Positions 46,133 through 58,380 of a DNA stretch of 64,000 nt are shown here, in pieces. The notes below the pieces were generated by a model. It saw nothing but the letters and a program-made list of their open reading frames with translations, made no database searches and was not told the origin of the DNA. A program made the position numbers and the translations under genes. The first letter of the stretch is position 1; every line of letters starts with the position of its first letter. This stretch comes from Nephrocerus scutellatus. Taxonomy: Eukaryota > Arthropoda > Insecta > Diptera > Pipunculidae. The DNA lies in assembly GCA_947095585.1 (NCBI GenBank), contig OX352765.1, positions 64,791,425 to 64,855,424 on the forward strand. The letters run 5' to 3'.

Positions 46133-47650
46133 TGAAAAATTTAACATTCGTTGGTTTTTTTTAAAAGAAAAGGTGTTTAACCAGAAAGTTTGTGGATCGT
46201 CGAACTATCCACCCTAATAAGGGAAAATTCGATCACAAGCAAAATTTGTACATAAGTATCGGATTCAGAAAAAGGCGGTAATTTAACACTTGCGTGTACT
46301 GGAGTTAGCCATAAGTGATTTTGAAGCGGCTAATGGTGATCGTCTTAGGGCAGCGCTTCAGCATCTCAAGTAAATTTTAAATCCACCAAAACTAGAAGAA
46401 ATTAATGACTGCGCAGTCAGCCTGGAGTCTGGAAGATCTTTTGATATAGCGTCGTATTGGTTTGAAATTTTTAGAAATTATTTCCTTTCATATTTTCATT
46501 TTATAGAAAAATTAAATATTGTATAAAATTATATAAAAAAGAGCAACAAGCTTTACATGATAAATTAAATGATTTGATTTTTTTTGGAGAACTTAATGGT
46601 ATTTTCTTTCTTTTAATTTAGTAACGGGCATTAAATACATGACTTGTAAACTCTTTTTAAAGAGAGATAACATAACATTTAATCTTATTAAAGCACACAC
46701 ACACCCTCCTGAATACTTCTGCCGGCAGGATTCGTTCTGGATAAGCAGTGTTATAAACGAGGAATTAACTAAGTAAGTTTCATCAAGAACAGTAAAAGAA
46801 TCGGTAGAATTCCGTCCTATTTAACATTGACATCATTATTTGCACGTACATAACTTGAATGGAGGTAAATTGTTTAATATAGAATTTATTTTAATTTTTT
46901 TTTTTTTTTTTTAACTTTAAAATTAGAGTTTTGAGAATTTTTAAATTTATGAAATTTTAAAAATGAATAAAAATTGTAAATTCAGTAACTTTTGAAAATA
47001 ATTGGGCTTTATTTGCCTTGGCCAATTTGGGTTCAAGGTGAACGGTTCTACTAATAAAGATTACTTTCCGCTCACAAGGTTGAATAATCACCATGAGTGA
47101 GTAGGAAACTTTGGCATGGGGTGTGGCTGGGGTCATTGATCCACGTGTGAGTATCCAACGCCGTTCCAAAACGACTTAGACTGACACGACATTCAGACCG
47201 ATTTTCTAACCGGTGGACAGAACACATTCGGTCAAATCCTTAGCGTTCGTGTGAGGCTTCGGTACAACTTCATCTAGGTCATTGTTTTCATATTTTTAGT
47301 TTAGATTTAGGATAAATACTCTTATGAAACACAGATATTTCATAGCAAAATTAGCTTGTAAAAATAGATTTAATTTAACCATAGTTTAGTGTAAGTTACC
47401 AGGAAAGAATGACCTGCATTAACTTGGACCGAAGGACATTTCCTTGTATCACTTCCTCTTTCCCTAATTTTGTTCACTTATCCCTACCCTTTTTACATAA
47501 ACGATAAAATTAAAATTTTTGTTAATGACGAGGTGTCACTGGTTAGTGACAAGGACCACCCGTCCGGCGAGCTTAACCGAGCAACCGCGAGCATGTCGCG
47601 TCGTCCTTGCCAGTGGCAGAACCCCTAGTGGGACCTCGCTTCATAACAAA

Positions 47651-47662
47651 TGGCGCCCAACG
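47651..47662 (+). other. Gypsy-4 primer binding site (tRNA-Lys type)
   Basis: TGGCGCCCAACG, the common tRNA-Lys-type PBS, two bases after an LTR-like ACA end. Confidence 0.75.
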
Positions 47663-48556
47663 TATAGCTCTACCAATTGTCCTCAAAAGGCAGGAATTTC
47701 CTTAAGGAAGTTCCTGGCTTTTGACAGATAATGGTAGCACTGTACATCTAACACATAAATTTCCCATTTTTTTTTTACATTTAATTTTTTTCAAAGTTTT
47801 GTTTTTTTTTTTAATTTTAAATTTTCCCACAATTCCTGTCCCTCATCAATAGTATACAGGACAGGACAGTAAAACACATATATCTACTGCTCCCCCGGGA
47901 AGTTGGCAATTCCAATTCATGGAATTTATTTATTCCTGAATCTCGTGGTGCTAACTTTCTTGGAGACAAAAGTAGTCACTTACAAAATTTCTGTGGGGCG
48001 GTTGATTGGAGTCAGACTGTAGTCAGCCTGACCACCAAAATGACAAGAACGCGACAAGGAAGCAGTGGGCAGCCGTTACAACCGTACAATTAGTACGTGT
48101 AAACGTGGGCCAACTGTCCCTTTTGCATTTATGTGGGGTTATTCCTATTCATGGCATCATAGAGGCTCCTCGCCATTGCTTTGAGCTGCGATCTGCCGAT
48201 ATGGGAATAAGTGACGACAGACCACAAGAGCGTTAAGAGAGCCGACTGTGTTTTGACGGACAGGACAAAGACTGACAATTATTGGAACGGGAGCGTTGGC
48301 GGCGAGCACGGGGTAACTACTCTAGCTACATACCAGTCCACTAAAATTTCTAATTTAAATTCTTTTTAAAACTATTTACGGAAGTAAAGAATAAAGACTC
48401 CAAATCAATCGGTTCTTAAATTTGTTTCTTTAAAAGGAAAGGAAGGGAATAAATAATAAATCTAAAGTCAAGAATAAATTGATTTTTTTTTTGAAATATG
48501 CCTAGTAATAGGAAACTGGGGCTATCCCGAAAGATCTTCCTGACATAGGGCAGGGA
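47663..48556 (+). other. Gypsy-4 leader
   Basis: Non-coding. An ATG at 48498 opens a 16-codon frame that stops at 48548, so it does not set the gag start. Confidence 0.5.
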
Positions 48557-49660
48557 TTGCGAAAGAAGCAAAGGACTCGTGAGCTCCTAGACCAAAGGGG
48601 CACTTATGGTCAAAATTGTAACAGGTTAGATAGACAAGAAACCGAGCGTCAGGGCGAGTTCTTACTAGGCCAAACTGAGGAGCCTTTAGACTCGATAATT
48701 GGCGCAAGGCCCAACGATGCTACTTTACACAAAAATAGGCAAGCAGAAGTAGGGCAAGGTAATGGAGAAGATATGTTGTTCAACGACCTGATTAACCGGA
48801 ACAATTTTTACATAGAACACGACGATAAGGAGGCTACAGCTATTCCAATCCCTCGTAAGACCCAAAGAGCTGTAGCGTCAGACGTGAGTAGTGATCTAGT
48901 AAGTCTTATTCAGGAGGCAGTCTCGGGTGTGGTCCAAAGAGATCAAATTAAGTTGAGTTCCATTTTCTCAAAAAAGCTGGAAGAAATAAATACCAGCTTG
49001 AACGAGAAGCTAGAGATGTTGTCTCATAAAGTTAAAAAGCTTGAGTTGCAACAGAATTCTGGGGAGAATAGGCGTGCTCCTCAAGGGTCTACCCCTAGAA
49101 TCCAGCCACCATCAAGATACACCCAGACCCAAAATAACAGGTTACCGATCAGCGAGAACTCTACCGGCGTTGAATTTCCGCGTCCAAAGTGTGATCTACA
49201 CAAATGGAACATAAAGTTCGATGGGACAAAAAAAATCAATGCCGGTAGAGAGCTTCATTATCCGTATCGAAGCGATGCAGCGGAGATTAAACGTCTGCGA
49301 GGAACAATTGTTTAACCAATTCCACAACCTTTTGTCCGGAGGAGCCGAGATATGGTACTGGCAGTTCCTCAAGGAACACGCCGACGACCACTTTCTGAAC
49401 TACTTCGACCTCAAAAGGGAATTATTGCGGCAGTTTAGGGAATCGGGCTCAGACCATGATATAATGCGGGAAATCATGGATCATGTGAAGAGTTTTTCGC
49501 ACTTGTGAAATCCCTCGTGTTCCAAATGCGAAACAAGCTACCTGAAAGGGAGCTCGTAACCATCCTCAGGCAAAATCTCCGCGACAAAATTGCGACTTTG
49601 ATTTCCGGCTGTTCTCTGTTCTCTCTTTCCGATTTACAATCGGCTTGTCGGAGAGCAGAG
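48557..49660 (+). pseudogene. Gypsy-4 gag
   Basis: A frame of about 250 codons (to 49313) has an acidic, glutamine-rich N-terminus and a likely coiled coil (KKLEEINTSLNEKLEML, 48975-49030), then KWNIKFDGTKK. One frame change near 49230 leads to PVESFIIRIEAMQRRLN, WYWQFLKEHADDHF and FDLKRELLRQF, the core of a Gypsy retrotransposon gag domain. A second change near 49500 leads to LREKLVTILRQNLRDK-like sequence. A decayed knuckle CFQCG lies at about 49905. Gag forms the particle. Confidence 0.7.
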
Positions 49661-50289
49661 TAACATTTCATCGCAAGAGAAAGCCATAATAAAAAAAATA
49701 TGTCAATGAAATGCAGATTGATACCAGGGATGACGAATGTACTAACCGAGACAACGTAGAGACATGTAGGGATATGTATACATTACAAACTAACTACCAC
49801 AAAAATAAAGTTAATACAATTAACAACAAGAATAATAACGGTAGAAACAATGTGTGTGGTGATGGCTTAAATCCTTGTTCGTCCAGTTTTCACTCTTTAG
49901 TTTGTTTTCAATGTGGCCTGTCCAATACATAAGTGTTTGTATGTCCTTCGTATAAAGCCAAAGCGGAAAACACGCTGATGGGCTATGCATCCGGGAACAT
50001 CCGTCCATTAGACAAGCTCCCGGAGGACAAGAACCGAATGCAATAAAATTTTTAAAAAGATTAGACTTAGGCGACAAAGAAAAGATAGACATACAGACAA
50101 TACCAACCAGAAAGAGTCTCCACAGGCGTATTCTTGAATATGAAGAAGCGCGTAGAAGGATCTTCTTTGAAGATCCTGAACTAGATGAAACAAAAAAGAA
50201 AAATTTTAGTAAAATTAGGAGACTACGCGAAAAATTTAAAGAAAAAAGAAATAGGTTTAGGAGTCTAGCGGCCACTGTCCTACAGACAG
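49661..50289 (+). pseudogene. Gypsy-4 gag-protease interval, decayed
   Basis: Several stops in all frames, with basic stretches and the CFQCG knuckle remnant near 49905. A long minus-strand open frame here (50530-49820) has no motif and is a shadow of coding sequence. Confidence 0.4.
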
Positions 50290-50562
50290 ACGACGATAAC
50301 CGACCATACGCGAAGGTCAAATTACTAGACGAAATTGTGTTAGGTCTTTTGGACAGTGGCGCATCTGTAAATTGTTTAGGGAAGGGGACAATAAAGTTTA
50401 TCGAAGACAATTGCAATATACGGACAGCGGACGGAAAGAGACAAAGTATAATAGGCACAGTGACCGTCCCAATATCTTGGAAGAACATAACATTTAGAAT
50501 TTTTTGTTGTTCCGTCCCTACAACAAGCACTTTATCTCGGAGTGGATTTTTGGAAAACCTTT
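50290..50562 (+). pseudogene. Gypsy-4 aspartic protease
   Basis: LGLLDSGASVNCLG at about 50340-50380 holds the DSGA active-site motif; TADGKRQSIIGTVTVPISW follows as the flap region. A frameshift near 50520 precedes LYLGVDFWKTF, which would complete the domain. The protease matures gag-pol. Confidence 0.75.
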
Positions 50563-51838
50563 AAAGTTGCTCCGGGTATCATCTCCGAGATTGATATTCT
50601 AGACACGACGACGAACACAGACCCGATGATGCGGGTTCTCTCGCCAGCACAGACGGAGGCACTACAGGCGGTGAAGGCTAAGTACCCGTCCTACATAAAA
50701 CTCGGCCTCGGAAAGACAAGCCTGGAGGAGCATGTGATCGAGACCGCCGAAGTGGAGCCGATCAAACAGAGGCACTACCCAGTGTCTCCGGCGATCCAGA
50801 AGCTTCTCTTCGACGAGCTCGAAGGAGAAGGAGTGATCGAAGAGAGTCAGAGTGTATGGAGTTCTCCGGTTGTGCTGGTGAGAAAACCTGGCAAAAACAG
50901 GCTGTGCCTAGACTCGCGTAAGGTTAACGCGGTGACAAAAAAAGACGCGTACCCGTTGCCCCATATAGAAGGGTTGTTGAGCCGCTTGCAGGACACTCGG
51001 TTTATTCCGGGGATCGACCTGAAGACGCCTTCTGGCAAATCCCGTTGGAGGAGAGGTCCAGGGAGAAAACGACCTTCACAGTCCCTGGGCGGCCACTGTA
51101 TCAATTTACAGTGATGCCATTTGGACTGTGCAATGCTGCCCAGAGAATGTGTCGGCTTATGGACAGGGTGATACCGTCAAGGCTCTAGGACAATGTTTTT
51201 GTGTACCTTGACGATCTCCTTGTCTGCTCTCCGGACTTCGAAAGCCATATGGGTTTGCTAGAGGACGTCGCTGAGTGTCTTCGTAATGCTGGCTTAACAA
51301 TAAACGTAGTTGTGGGCGACGGGTGCCTTAGGACGGATCCAGCTATGGTTGCAGCAGTGGAGGAGTTTCCACTTCCAAAGACTCCGAAACAACTCAGACG
51401 GTACCTGGGAATGACGGGATGGTACCGCAGGTTCATCCCAAACTTTTCATCGATGACTGCTCGAATGACAGATTGTCTGAAAAAAGGCAAAGACTTAAGA
51501 ATGACTGACATGGCAATTAAAGCATTTGACGAACTCAAACAGCACTTGATTACGGCACCGATTTTGACTAAACCACATTTTTCAAAACATTTCTACATTC
51601 AATGTGATGCATCTACAACAGGCGTCGGTAGTGTCCTTTTTCAGATCGACACAGAAGGAAGAGAGAGGCCAATAGCATATATCTCACAAAAGCTCAACTC
51701 TGCACAGAGGAATTATAGCGTCACTGAGTTAGAGTGCTATGCGGCAGTCCTCATTGTCCAAAAATTCCGTGCTTACGTTGAATTGCTACCCTTCACTATA
51801 ATAACGGAACATGCTAGCTTAAAGTGGCTGGTGTCGTA
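50542..51838 (+). pseudogene. Gypsy-4 reverse transcriptase and RNase H start
   Basis: Contains VEPIKQRHYPVSPAIQ, EGVIEESQSVWSSPVVLVRK and RLCLDSRKVNAVT (fingers), then FIPGIDLK with the motif A aspartate. A one-base change follows, shifting the frame at about 51022. Motif B (MPFGLCNAAQRM) follows in the new frame, a TAG at 51187, then VYLDDLLVCS with intact YLDD (51204-51215). A short stretch is missing near 51305, then RRYLGMTGWYRRFIPNF and RNase H with IQCDASTTGVGSVLFQ and NYSVTELECYA (51600-51750). A TAA ends the open part at 51837. Confidence 0.85.
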
Positions 51839-52178
51839 AAAGGACCTGTCTGGTCGGTTGGCCAGATGAAGTCTGAAGCTACAAGCATTCAATTTCTCCA
51901 TTGAACACAGAAAGGACAATCAAAACATTGTTCCCGACGCTCTCTCCCGTAAACATATGGAGGAGCTCACCCCAGATGTAGACCGACTTGATGTTGACCT
52001 TGGCTCCCCGCAATTTTCTTCGGAAGAATACGAGGAGTTAAGGAAAACAATAAAAGAAGGTCAAGATAAATTTCCCGACACATGGATCTCAGATAATTTC
52101 GTTTACAAACGAACAAATATTCGTACCGGGGACGCAGTTCAAGAAGACAGATCGTGAAAGCTTTGGGTACCGTCGGGC
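51839..52178 (+). pseudogene. Gypsy-4 RNase H end and tether
   Basis: FSIEHRKDNQNIVPDALSR (51890-51945) is the conserved RNase H end block, followed by an acidic linker to a TGA at 52155. Two more stops lie near 51838 and 51866. Confidence 0.75.
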
Positions 52179-53465
52179 TTGCGACGGAGTCTTCTGATCT
52201 CGGCACATGACTCTCCAGCTGCAGGACATGGAGGCATACATAAGACGCTATACAAGTTAAGACAGAAATACTTTTGGCCTGGAATGACAATTGACGTTAA
52301 CAATTTTATTAAGGACTGTGATACATGCAAGTGCAATAAGAGCACAAATAGGACAAACAGACCTCCAATGGGTACACAGACATTGACGGAGAGACCATTC
52401 CAAAGGTTATATATAGACTTTCTGGGACCCTATCCCAGAACGAAAAATGGCAATAACCAGATTTTTGTCGTACTCGACCACTTCAGCAAGTTTGTGTTCC
52501 TTAAACCTATAAGGAAGGCAACCTCAGCTGCAGTGGTCCAGTACTTAGAGGAAGCCATTTTTCATGTGTTTGGGGTTCCAGAATACGTACATTCTGACAA
52601 TGGAAAGCAATTCATTTCCGAATTGTTTTCGAGCTTTTTCAAGCGCTACGGGGCTAAACACGTGAGGACTGCGGTCTACTCACCGCAGGCCAATGCCTCA
52701 GAGCGTGTGAACAGCAAGTTTGTGTTCCTTAAATCTATAAGGAAGGCAACCTCAGCTGCAGTAGTCCAGTATTTAGAGGAAGCCATTTTTCATGTGTTTG
52801 GGGTTACAGAATACGTACATTCTGACAATGGAAAGCAATTCATTTCCGAACTGTTTTCGAGCTTTTGAAAGCGCTACGGGGTTAAGCACGTGAGGACTGC
52901 GGTCTACTCACCGCAGGCCAATACCTCAGAGCGTGTGAACCGAAGCTTACTGACTAAGATCCGTTCGTATCTTGGAAGTGACCAACGCGACTGGGACAAC
53001 CATGTTAGCTTTGCGGCATTTTCATTGCGAAGTGTTACGCACGAAGCTACGAATCTTGAGCCGTATTATGCTGTCTTCGGCTTCCAAATGGCACAGAACG
53101 GATCTGCTTTCGACCTAATGCGACGGTTAAACAAAATTAAAAACTCAGACGTTAGGATCTTAGTAACAAGAGACAAACAACAAGTCATAAGAGACGAGAT
53201 ATCTAAGAATCTAAAAAAGGCACACGACAAAGGGGAAAAGAATTATAATTTAAGAAGCCGAGACATTATATACAGAGTTGGACAAACCGTATATAGACGC
53301 AACTTTAGACAAAGTGACATGGCAGCAGGCTATAATGCCAAGCTGGGACCGAAATCAATCAAAAGCATTATATTGAAAACGATAGGAAATTCATTATACG
53401 AGGTAGGAAATGTGACTGGAAAAAAAGTAGGCATTTTTAATGCCAAAGATCTCTTTGTCTTGTAG
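52179..53465 (+). pseudogene. Gypsy-4 integrase with internal duplication
   Basis: The zinc domain has AGHGGIHKTLYKL and CDTCKCNK; the catalytic core shows FQRLYIDFLGPYPR (first Asp), VHSDNGKQFISE (second Asp) and PQANASERVN (Glu). A 228-bp in-frame duplication repeats the part with the second Asp and the Glu; the second copy has a TGA at 52866-52868. The C-terminal domain follows (YNLRSRDIIYRVGQTVYRRN) and ends at a TAG at 53463. No env-like gene follows. Without the duplication and stop the domain layout is complete. Confidence 0.85.
52485..52940 (+). repeat. 228-bp in-frame tandem duplication in integrase
   Basis: Copies are 52485-52712 and 52713-52940, 76 codons each, both ending GAGCGTGTGAAC. 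They differ at about ten positions. Confidence 0.92.
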
Positions 53466-54004
53466 TTTTAGGTATTTAGGGAACTGTCGATTTATTTTAT
53501 TTGATTATTTATTATTTATTTGATTCTAGATTATATTTATTTACATATATGACTATATATTTATTTATTTATTATCATAAAAATCTATGATATTTAGGTC
53601 CTAGACCGATTATGTGCAATATTTTCTTATTAGATTTAGTTTGCTCTGTGATATTTTATTCTAATATGACGATTTTATAAAATTATTTATTTTAACTTTT
53701 ATTTATTTATTATTTTGAACGATTTTATAGGTATAACTTATTATTGTGTTAACGATAGACATGGTCATTAAATTTTAGAATAAGTAGTATAAGAAATTAG
53801 TGCATGAGCAGAGTTTAGGGAGTAGGCCCTTGCCCCACGTTAGACAATACGCTCGCGGACACTCTTCTGAATGGTACACGTATATGTATAACGTCTAAGT
53901 TAAATTGCAACTAGAATTTAATTTGCAAAATTACAACCTTATACGCTTTCCTTTTTTTTACGTTCTATTTTAACTCGTGACCACTCATAAAATAGAGACG
54001 AGCC
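53466..54004 (+). other. Gypsy-4 3' untranslated region
   Basis: Very AT-rich, with many TTTATT runs. The last bases before the LTR (AAAATAGAGACGAGCC) are purine-rich and could be the polypurine tract. No env frame. Confidence 0.55.
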
Positions 54005-55104
54005 TGTTACGGCGCGTATTTGTTGAAAAGTTGTCAACCCTAATCCCACAACGGTTGCATGGAATGATTGCCCCCAGAATTATACAATTCTTCAAAGCTT
54101 GTAAATTGCTCTGTCCCATCGATTGTTGAGTTAATTTATTTCACGAAGTGGGTGCAACTCAACAACTCTGGGTTTATCTGCTGAGAAAAAGTGGTTCCAA
54201 ACCGAATGGTATTACTTTGTTCTCAGCGGTCACAGTTGGCATTATAATAAATTAAAAATACAGTAAAAACACGTAAAAAGCATAATAAAATAATAAACAC
54301 TCACCCGTTTATAAATCCTAAAAAGTTGACGTCGACAGCGACGCAGCACTTAATTTTGGCATCTGTGGAAATGAAGGAAAAGAAAGGGAAACAGCATTCT
54401 GCTACGACAAGCATTAACACTAAGACACGATATCTGTTTTCCCAAATAATTTTCTTTTTTTTTTTTTGGAAAAGGCAGAAATCATGCCTTTGCAATATAG
54501 ATTTCCACCTACCTGTTGAATGTATACAGCAACAAATTCCATTGACTTGTAAAATGCATCTAGCCTTCTTGTCCATTTGTTTTCAAGGCCATGGCTGGAT
54601 CTTCCCCAGCCCTATCGACACTATATTTTAAATTTGCATACGCGATGCAATTAACAACATTAATAAAGATGGCACAAACGAAAATTTTAAATAAACAAAA
54701 AAAGGAGAAAAGAAAAACAAACCGCACACTTCACAAACAAAAACAATAAATAAACTACTGACCTATTGACTGACTTACATCTGGTATTCTGACAACAGAA
54801 AATATACTCGTCTTCAACAACCGAGTACTACTCGTTGTATTATCTGTTTGTATAAACTCTCCACTCGTAAACGCGCTCGTTTTGACACGCAGATGGGGCT
54901 AGAGAAATAAAAAAAATCGTAAATAATAATCTGGATATTTATTTAAATCTTTTGTGCAATACTGGTTGGTGTGCCAGATAATTATCATAAGGGTTGTATG
55001 TTTTTTGTGTTTTTTTGTTCAATGTTAATGATCTGTTCAAGTAAAAATAAAGGACTAGATCAAACGGACAAATAACAAATATAGACAAAGAAAGAAATAG
55101 ACGG
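54005..55104 (+). repeat. Gypsy-4 3' LTR, truncated
   Basis: Matches 44779-45427 at TGTTACGGCGCG, TTTATCTGCTGAGAAAAAGTG, AACACTCACCC and TTGGTTTGCCAGATAATTAT-like blocks. It retains two stretches missing from the 5' copy (54045-54170 and 54490-54800). The match stops at 55104. Confidence 0.75.
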
Positions 55105-55674
55105 TGTAGTGGCGACATTGTCACGCAGCACCCTATTTTTGCGGCACCGGCCACAAAAATAATACGCTAATAAATTTGTTAGAAATAACATACGAAATGC
55201 ATACATTCGGTGATGGCAAACCGTTTGTCACCAAATATTCCAATGCAGGAACTATACCGCAATATCATACGATGTACACATTCTTTGCAAACCGTTAATT
55301 AGCACGAATTCCAGTGTGGGAAATTGCAAAAACATGCGATTTATTGTTCAGCTAGCATATATGATGCCATGTCACACGCATACACTCACAGGATTGGCAG
55401 TCGATAAATAAACCCCAACGAGTTCGGTTGATCAAACTTACCCACCTACCCAGTTTGGAGTTTTCGGGTTTTTATATAGATTCTTCATCGACGCCATTTT
55501 TACTCGGTGCTTAGTTGGTTAAATCGATTTAAAAAGGTTTTTTTTTCCTCCTATCAAGGTGCATGGTTGTCAAATAACCTGCCAGCAAATTGCCTCAGAA
55601 GGTAATAATCTAAATGTTAAAAAAAATCGCGAGTTTGGAAGACCAAGCATAACTCGTGTTCAATCGAAAAGTCA

Positions 55675-56895
55675 GTCGATAATTTTCCACCACCGGCTTC
55701 GGTCGATAAATTCATTCGGCGTGCAGTTCGGTACTCGGCATTCATAAAAATGGCCGCCTGTGTTTTATAAAATTTAATATCATTAAAAAAAATCGTTGAG
55801 TCTATTCGGTAATTAACCTTACTCCCAATTAAAATCCGTGCGTGGCGTAATCTCGACATTCTTTTTTGCACAATTCCCGAAATCACGGAATATTCAATTT
55901 GACTTGTGAAAAAAAAATCAAGAATTCCCATAAGTACATAAGACGAACGAACAGCAATAGGAATAGGAACAGTGCGAGCCGAAAAGGATGGCCACTATTT
56001 TTTTTGTATCATCATTAAATTCGACTATAAAATTTATTTAGTATAAAAATAGTTCGGCACAGTGTACGTCGATAAATTAAGTCCACTTGTGCGAGCAATT
56101 ATTCGGAAATACCAAAAAATGATATTCAATCAAAAAACCGAGTGGTGTACATTGCCTTCGCAAAGCGCTTAGACATCCATGTGCTTAATAAGAAAAATGG
56201 CCACACCATATAAAAAAAGTGAGACAATTTCCGGTGCCAACCCACAGTACAGTACCTGTTGGCGTCAGCAGTTGATTCGGCTTGACTCGTATTCAATCGG
56301 AGAGTCGATAATTTTCCACCACCGGCTTCGGTCGATAAATTCATTCGGCGTGCAGTTAAGTACTCGGCATTCATAAAAATGGCCGCCTGTGTTTTATAAA
56401 ATTTAATATCATTAAAAAAATCGTTAAGTCTATTCGGTAATTACCCGTACTCCCAATTAAAATCCGTGCGTGGCGTAATCTCGACATCCTTTTTTTTTTT
56501 GCAAAATTCCCGAAATCACGGAATATTCAATTTGACTTGTGAAAAAAAAAAAATCAAGAATTCCATGAAGTACATGAGACGAACGAACAGCAATAGGAAT
56601 AGGAACAGTGCGAGCCAAAAAGGATGGCCACTATTTTTTTTGTATTATCATTAAATTCGACTATAAAATTTTTTTAGTATAAAAATAGTTCGACACAGTG
56701 TACGTCGATAAATTAAGTCCACTTGTGCGTGCAATTATTCGGAAATACCAAAAATTGATATTCAATCAAAAAACCGAGTAGTGTACATTGCCTTCGCAAA
56801 GCGCTTAGATATCCTTCTGTTTAATAAGAAAAATGGCCACACCATATAAAAAAAGTGAGACAATTTCCGTTGCCAACCCACAGTACAGTTCAATT
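55675..56895 (+). repeat. 629-bp tandem unit, two copies
   Basis: GTCGATAATTTTCCACCACC at 55675 recurs at 56304. The units share TTTTATAAAATTTAATATCA, AATCCGTGCGTGGCGTAATC, GCCACTATTTTTTTTGTAT and CCATATAAAAAAAGTGAGAC. Open frames in it have no motif. Confidence 0.88.
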
Positions 56896-56904
56896 ACAAT
56901 TCCT

Positions 56905-58359
56905 TGTTGTACCTAGAATCCTAGGATAAAAAAAAAAATCGCGAACCGATTGAGAAAATTTTGTTGAGGGACGTTTTTTTTATTTGTGGTTGCGGTTTTT
57001 TTTTATTATGTTCTCTTTTCTCCTTTTTTTTTGCTCGGGAAATTACCCGGAAAAAAAATTTCGAATTAATATGAAAATTTGTTACAGAATCTTCGTCGTT
57101 GTCAGCGCTGTCGAGGAGGAGAATTAGCAAAGAGGAAGAAAAAATGTAAGTACTTAACTGTTTTCTCTCTCTCACTCGGTTGTTTTTTTTTGATGGTTGG
57201 TAAATTTTTTGGCTCACCAGTAATTAAAGAAGAGCCGCACCCATACTTGCTTTTCTTCCTTATTTATACTACCTTTTGGTTATAGTTAAACCACCTATAC
57301 TTAGGAAACATTTATAAAGTTTAAAAAAACTCATACTTACTTATTTCATATATATACTACCTTATAGTTATAGTTAAACCACCTATACTTAGGAAACATT
57401 TATAAAGTTTAATAAAACTCATACTTACTTATTTTATATTTATAATACCTTATGGTTATAATTAAGCCACTTAAATCTAGAGAGAAAAAAACATTAAAAG
57501 CTTTTATAACACCCATACTTACTTGTTATTTCTATTTCACACTACTTGTTGGTTATAATAAAACCACCTAAATAAAAAAAAATAAAAAAACATTAAAAAC
57601 TTTTATAACATTCATACTTATTTTTTTTATCCTTGTTCACACCACATGTTAGTTATGATTAAGCCACCTATATTTAGAAAAAAAAAACTTTAAAACATTT
57701 AATAAAACCCATACTTATATTTTTTTTATATACTATTTAATCATTATCCTTAATCCATACTTACCATACATATTCTTAGAAATAAAAAGAAAAAAAAAAC
57801 ATGTAGTCTTTATAAAACCCATATAATTTTTTTTTCTTATATTTTTCTTATATATGCTAGTTAATAGTTTTGATAAAACAATCTGTACCGAGAATTTCCT
57901 CAATTCAACCAATTCGATATAAATAAAAATAAAAAAAAGAGAGAAAATTTTTCCGATCTAAATAGCATGTGTCTTTGCCTTTCATTGGAAAACGTTTCAC
58001 GTAGGTACGTTTCGCTGGTGCCCGGATCAGACATAATGAGGTCTTAAAGCGATTCTTCCGTCGAGGGCTTTCAATATGCCTCCTGTGACCCTCAGGGCGA
58101 GCTAATGCCGATGATGGGGCATCTCCTGCATCTCCCGTTTCCACTGAACCCCTACGACTTCATCCAATCCGTGCACGTAATATTTTTTTTATGATGGTAA
58201 GAACTCAGCTTATGGAGGGGCGCAAGATCCCACCCATTTCGGCGAGCTAAGCCTGGAGCATTCGCATGACGTGCACCCCGCACCTTTCCATTTGCTACAA
58301 ATAACACCAACATTGATGATAAACGACAACAACAAACATTTATATCTTATACCATTACA
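56905..58359 (+). repeat. LTR of a fifth LTR element, copy A (about 1.45 kb)
   Basis: Starts TGTTGTACCTAGAATCC and ends ATTACA, four bases before the PBS; near-identical to 62210-63665. It contains five to six degenerate repeats of about 90-100 bp around GGTTATA(G/A)TTAA(A/G)CCACCT (57278, 57366, 57454, 57551, 57651), and a TATAAATAAAA box near 57920. Long LTR and Lys-type PBS again point to the Osvaldo/Ulysses type. Confidence 0.65.
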
Positions 58360-58363
58360 TAAA

Positions 58364-58380
58364 TGGCGCCCAACGTGGGG
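58364..58380 (+). other. Primer binding site, copy A (tRNA-Lys type)
   Basis: TGGCGCCCAACGTGGGG, a textbook Lys-type PBS. Confidence 0.85.

Larger units (their letters stand above)
44779..47648 (+). repeat. Gypsy-4 5' LTR (about 2.9 kb including insertions)
   Basis: The first 650 bp match the 3' LTR up to 45427, with gaps of about 130 bp (near 44818) and 320 bp (near 45128) relative to it. The end ACA at 47648 precedes the PBS by two bases. It contains a SINE (45623-45844) and a 126-bp tandem duplication. The middle 46133-47518 shows no gene. Since the 3' copy is cut, the stretch 45428-47648 cannot be confirmed as LTR by comparison. Confidence 0.5.
44779..55104 (+). mobile_element. Gypsy-4: Osvaldo/Ulysses-like LTR retrotransposon
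   Basis: Repeats at 44779 and 54005 both start TGTTACGGCGCGTATTTGTTG. The first is followed by a tRNA-Lys-type PBS at 47651, gag, protease, RT, RNase H and integrase; the second comes after pol. Very long LTRs, a Lys-type PBS and the pol sequence suggest the Osvaldo/Ulysses group (inference from memory). The 3' LTR is cut at about 55104. The element sits in Copia-2 RT, whose other half should lie past the missing LTR end. Confidence 0.75.

Noticed and set aside
49820..50530. 236-codon minus-strand open frame
   Set aside because: It lies opposite Gypsy-4 gag-protease coding sequence, is low complexity and has no motif; it is a shadow frame.
53466..54004. An env-like third gene in Gypsy-4
   Set aside because: The interval is AT-rich with no long frame, signal peptide or transmembrane segment.
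57905..58144. 79-codon minus-strand frame conserved in both LTR copies
   Set aside because: Conservation is explained by the recent duplication; it lies in LTR sequence and has no motif.
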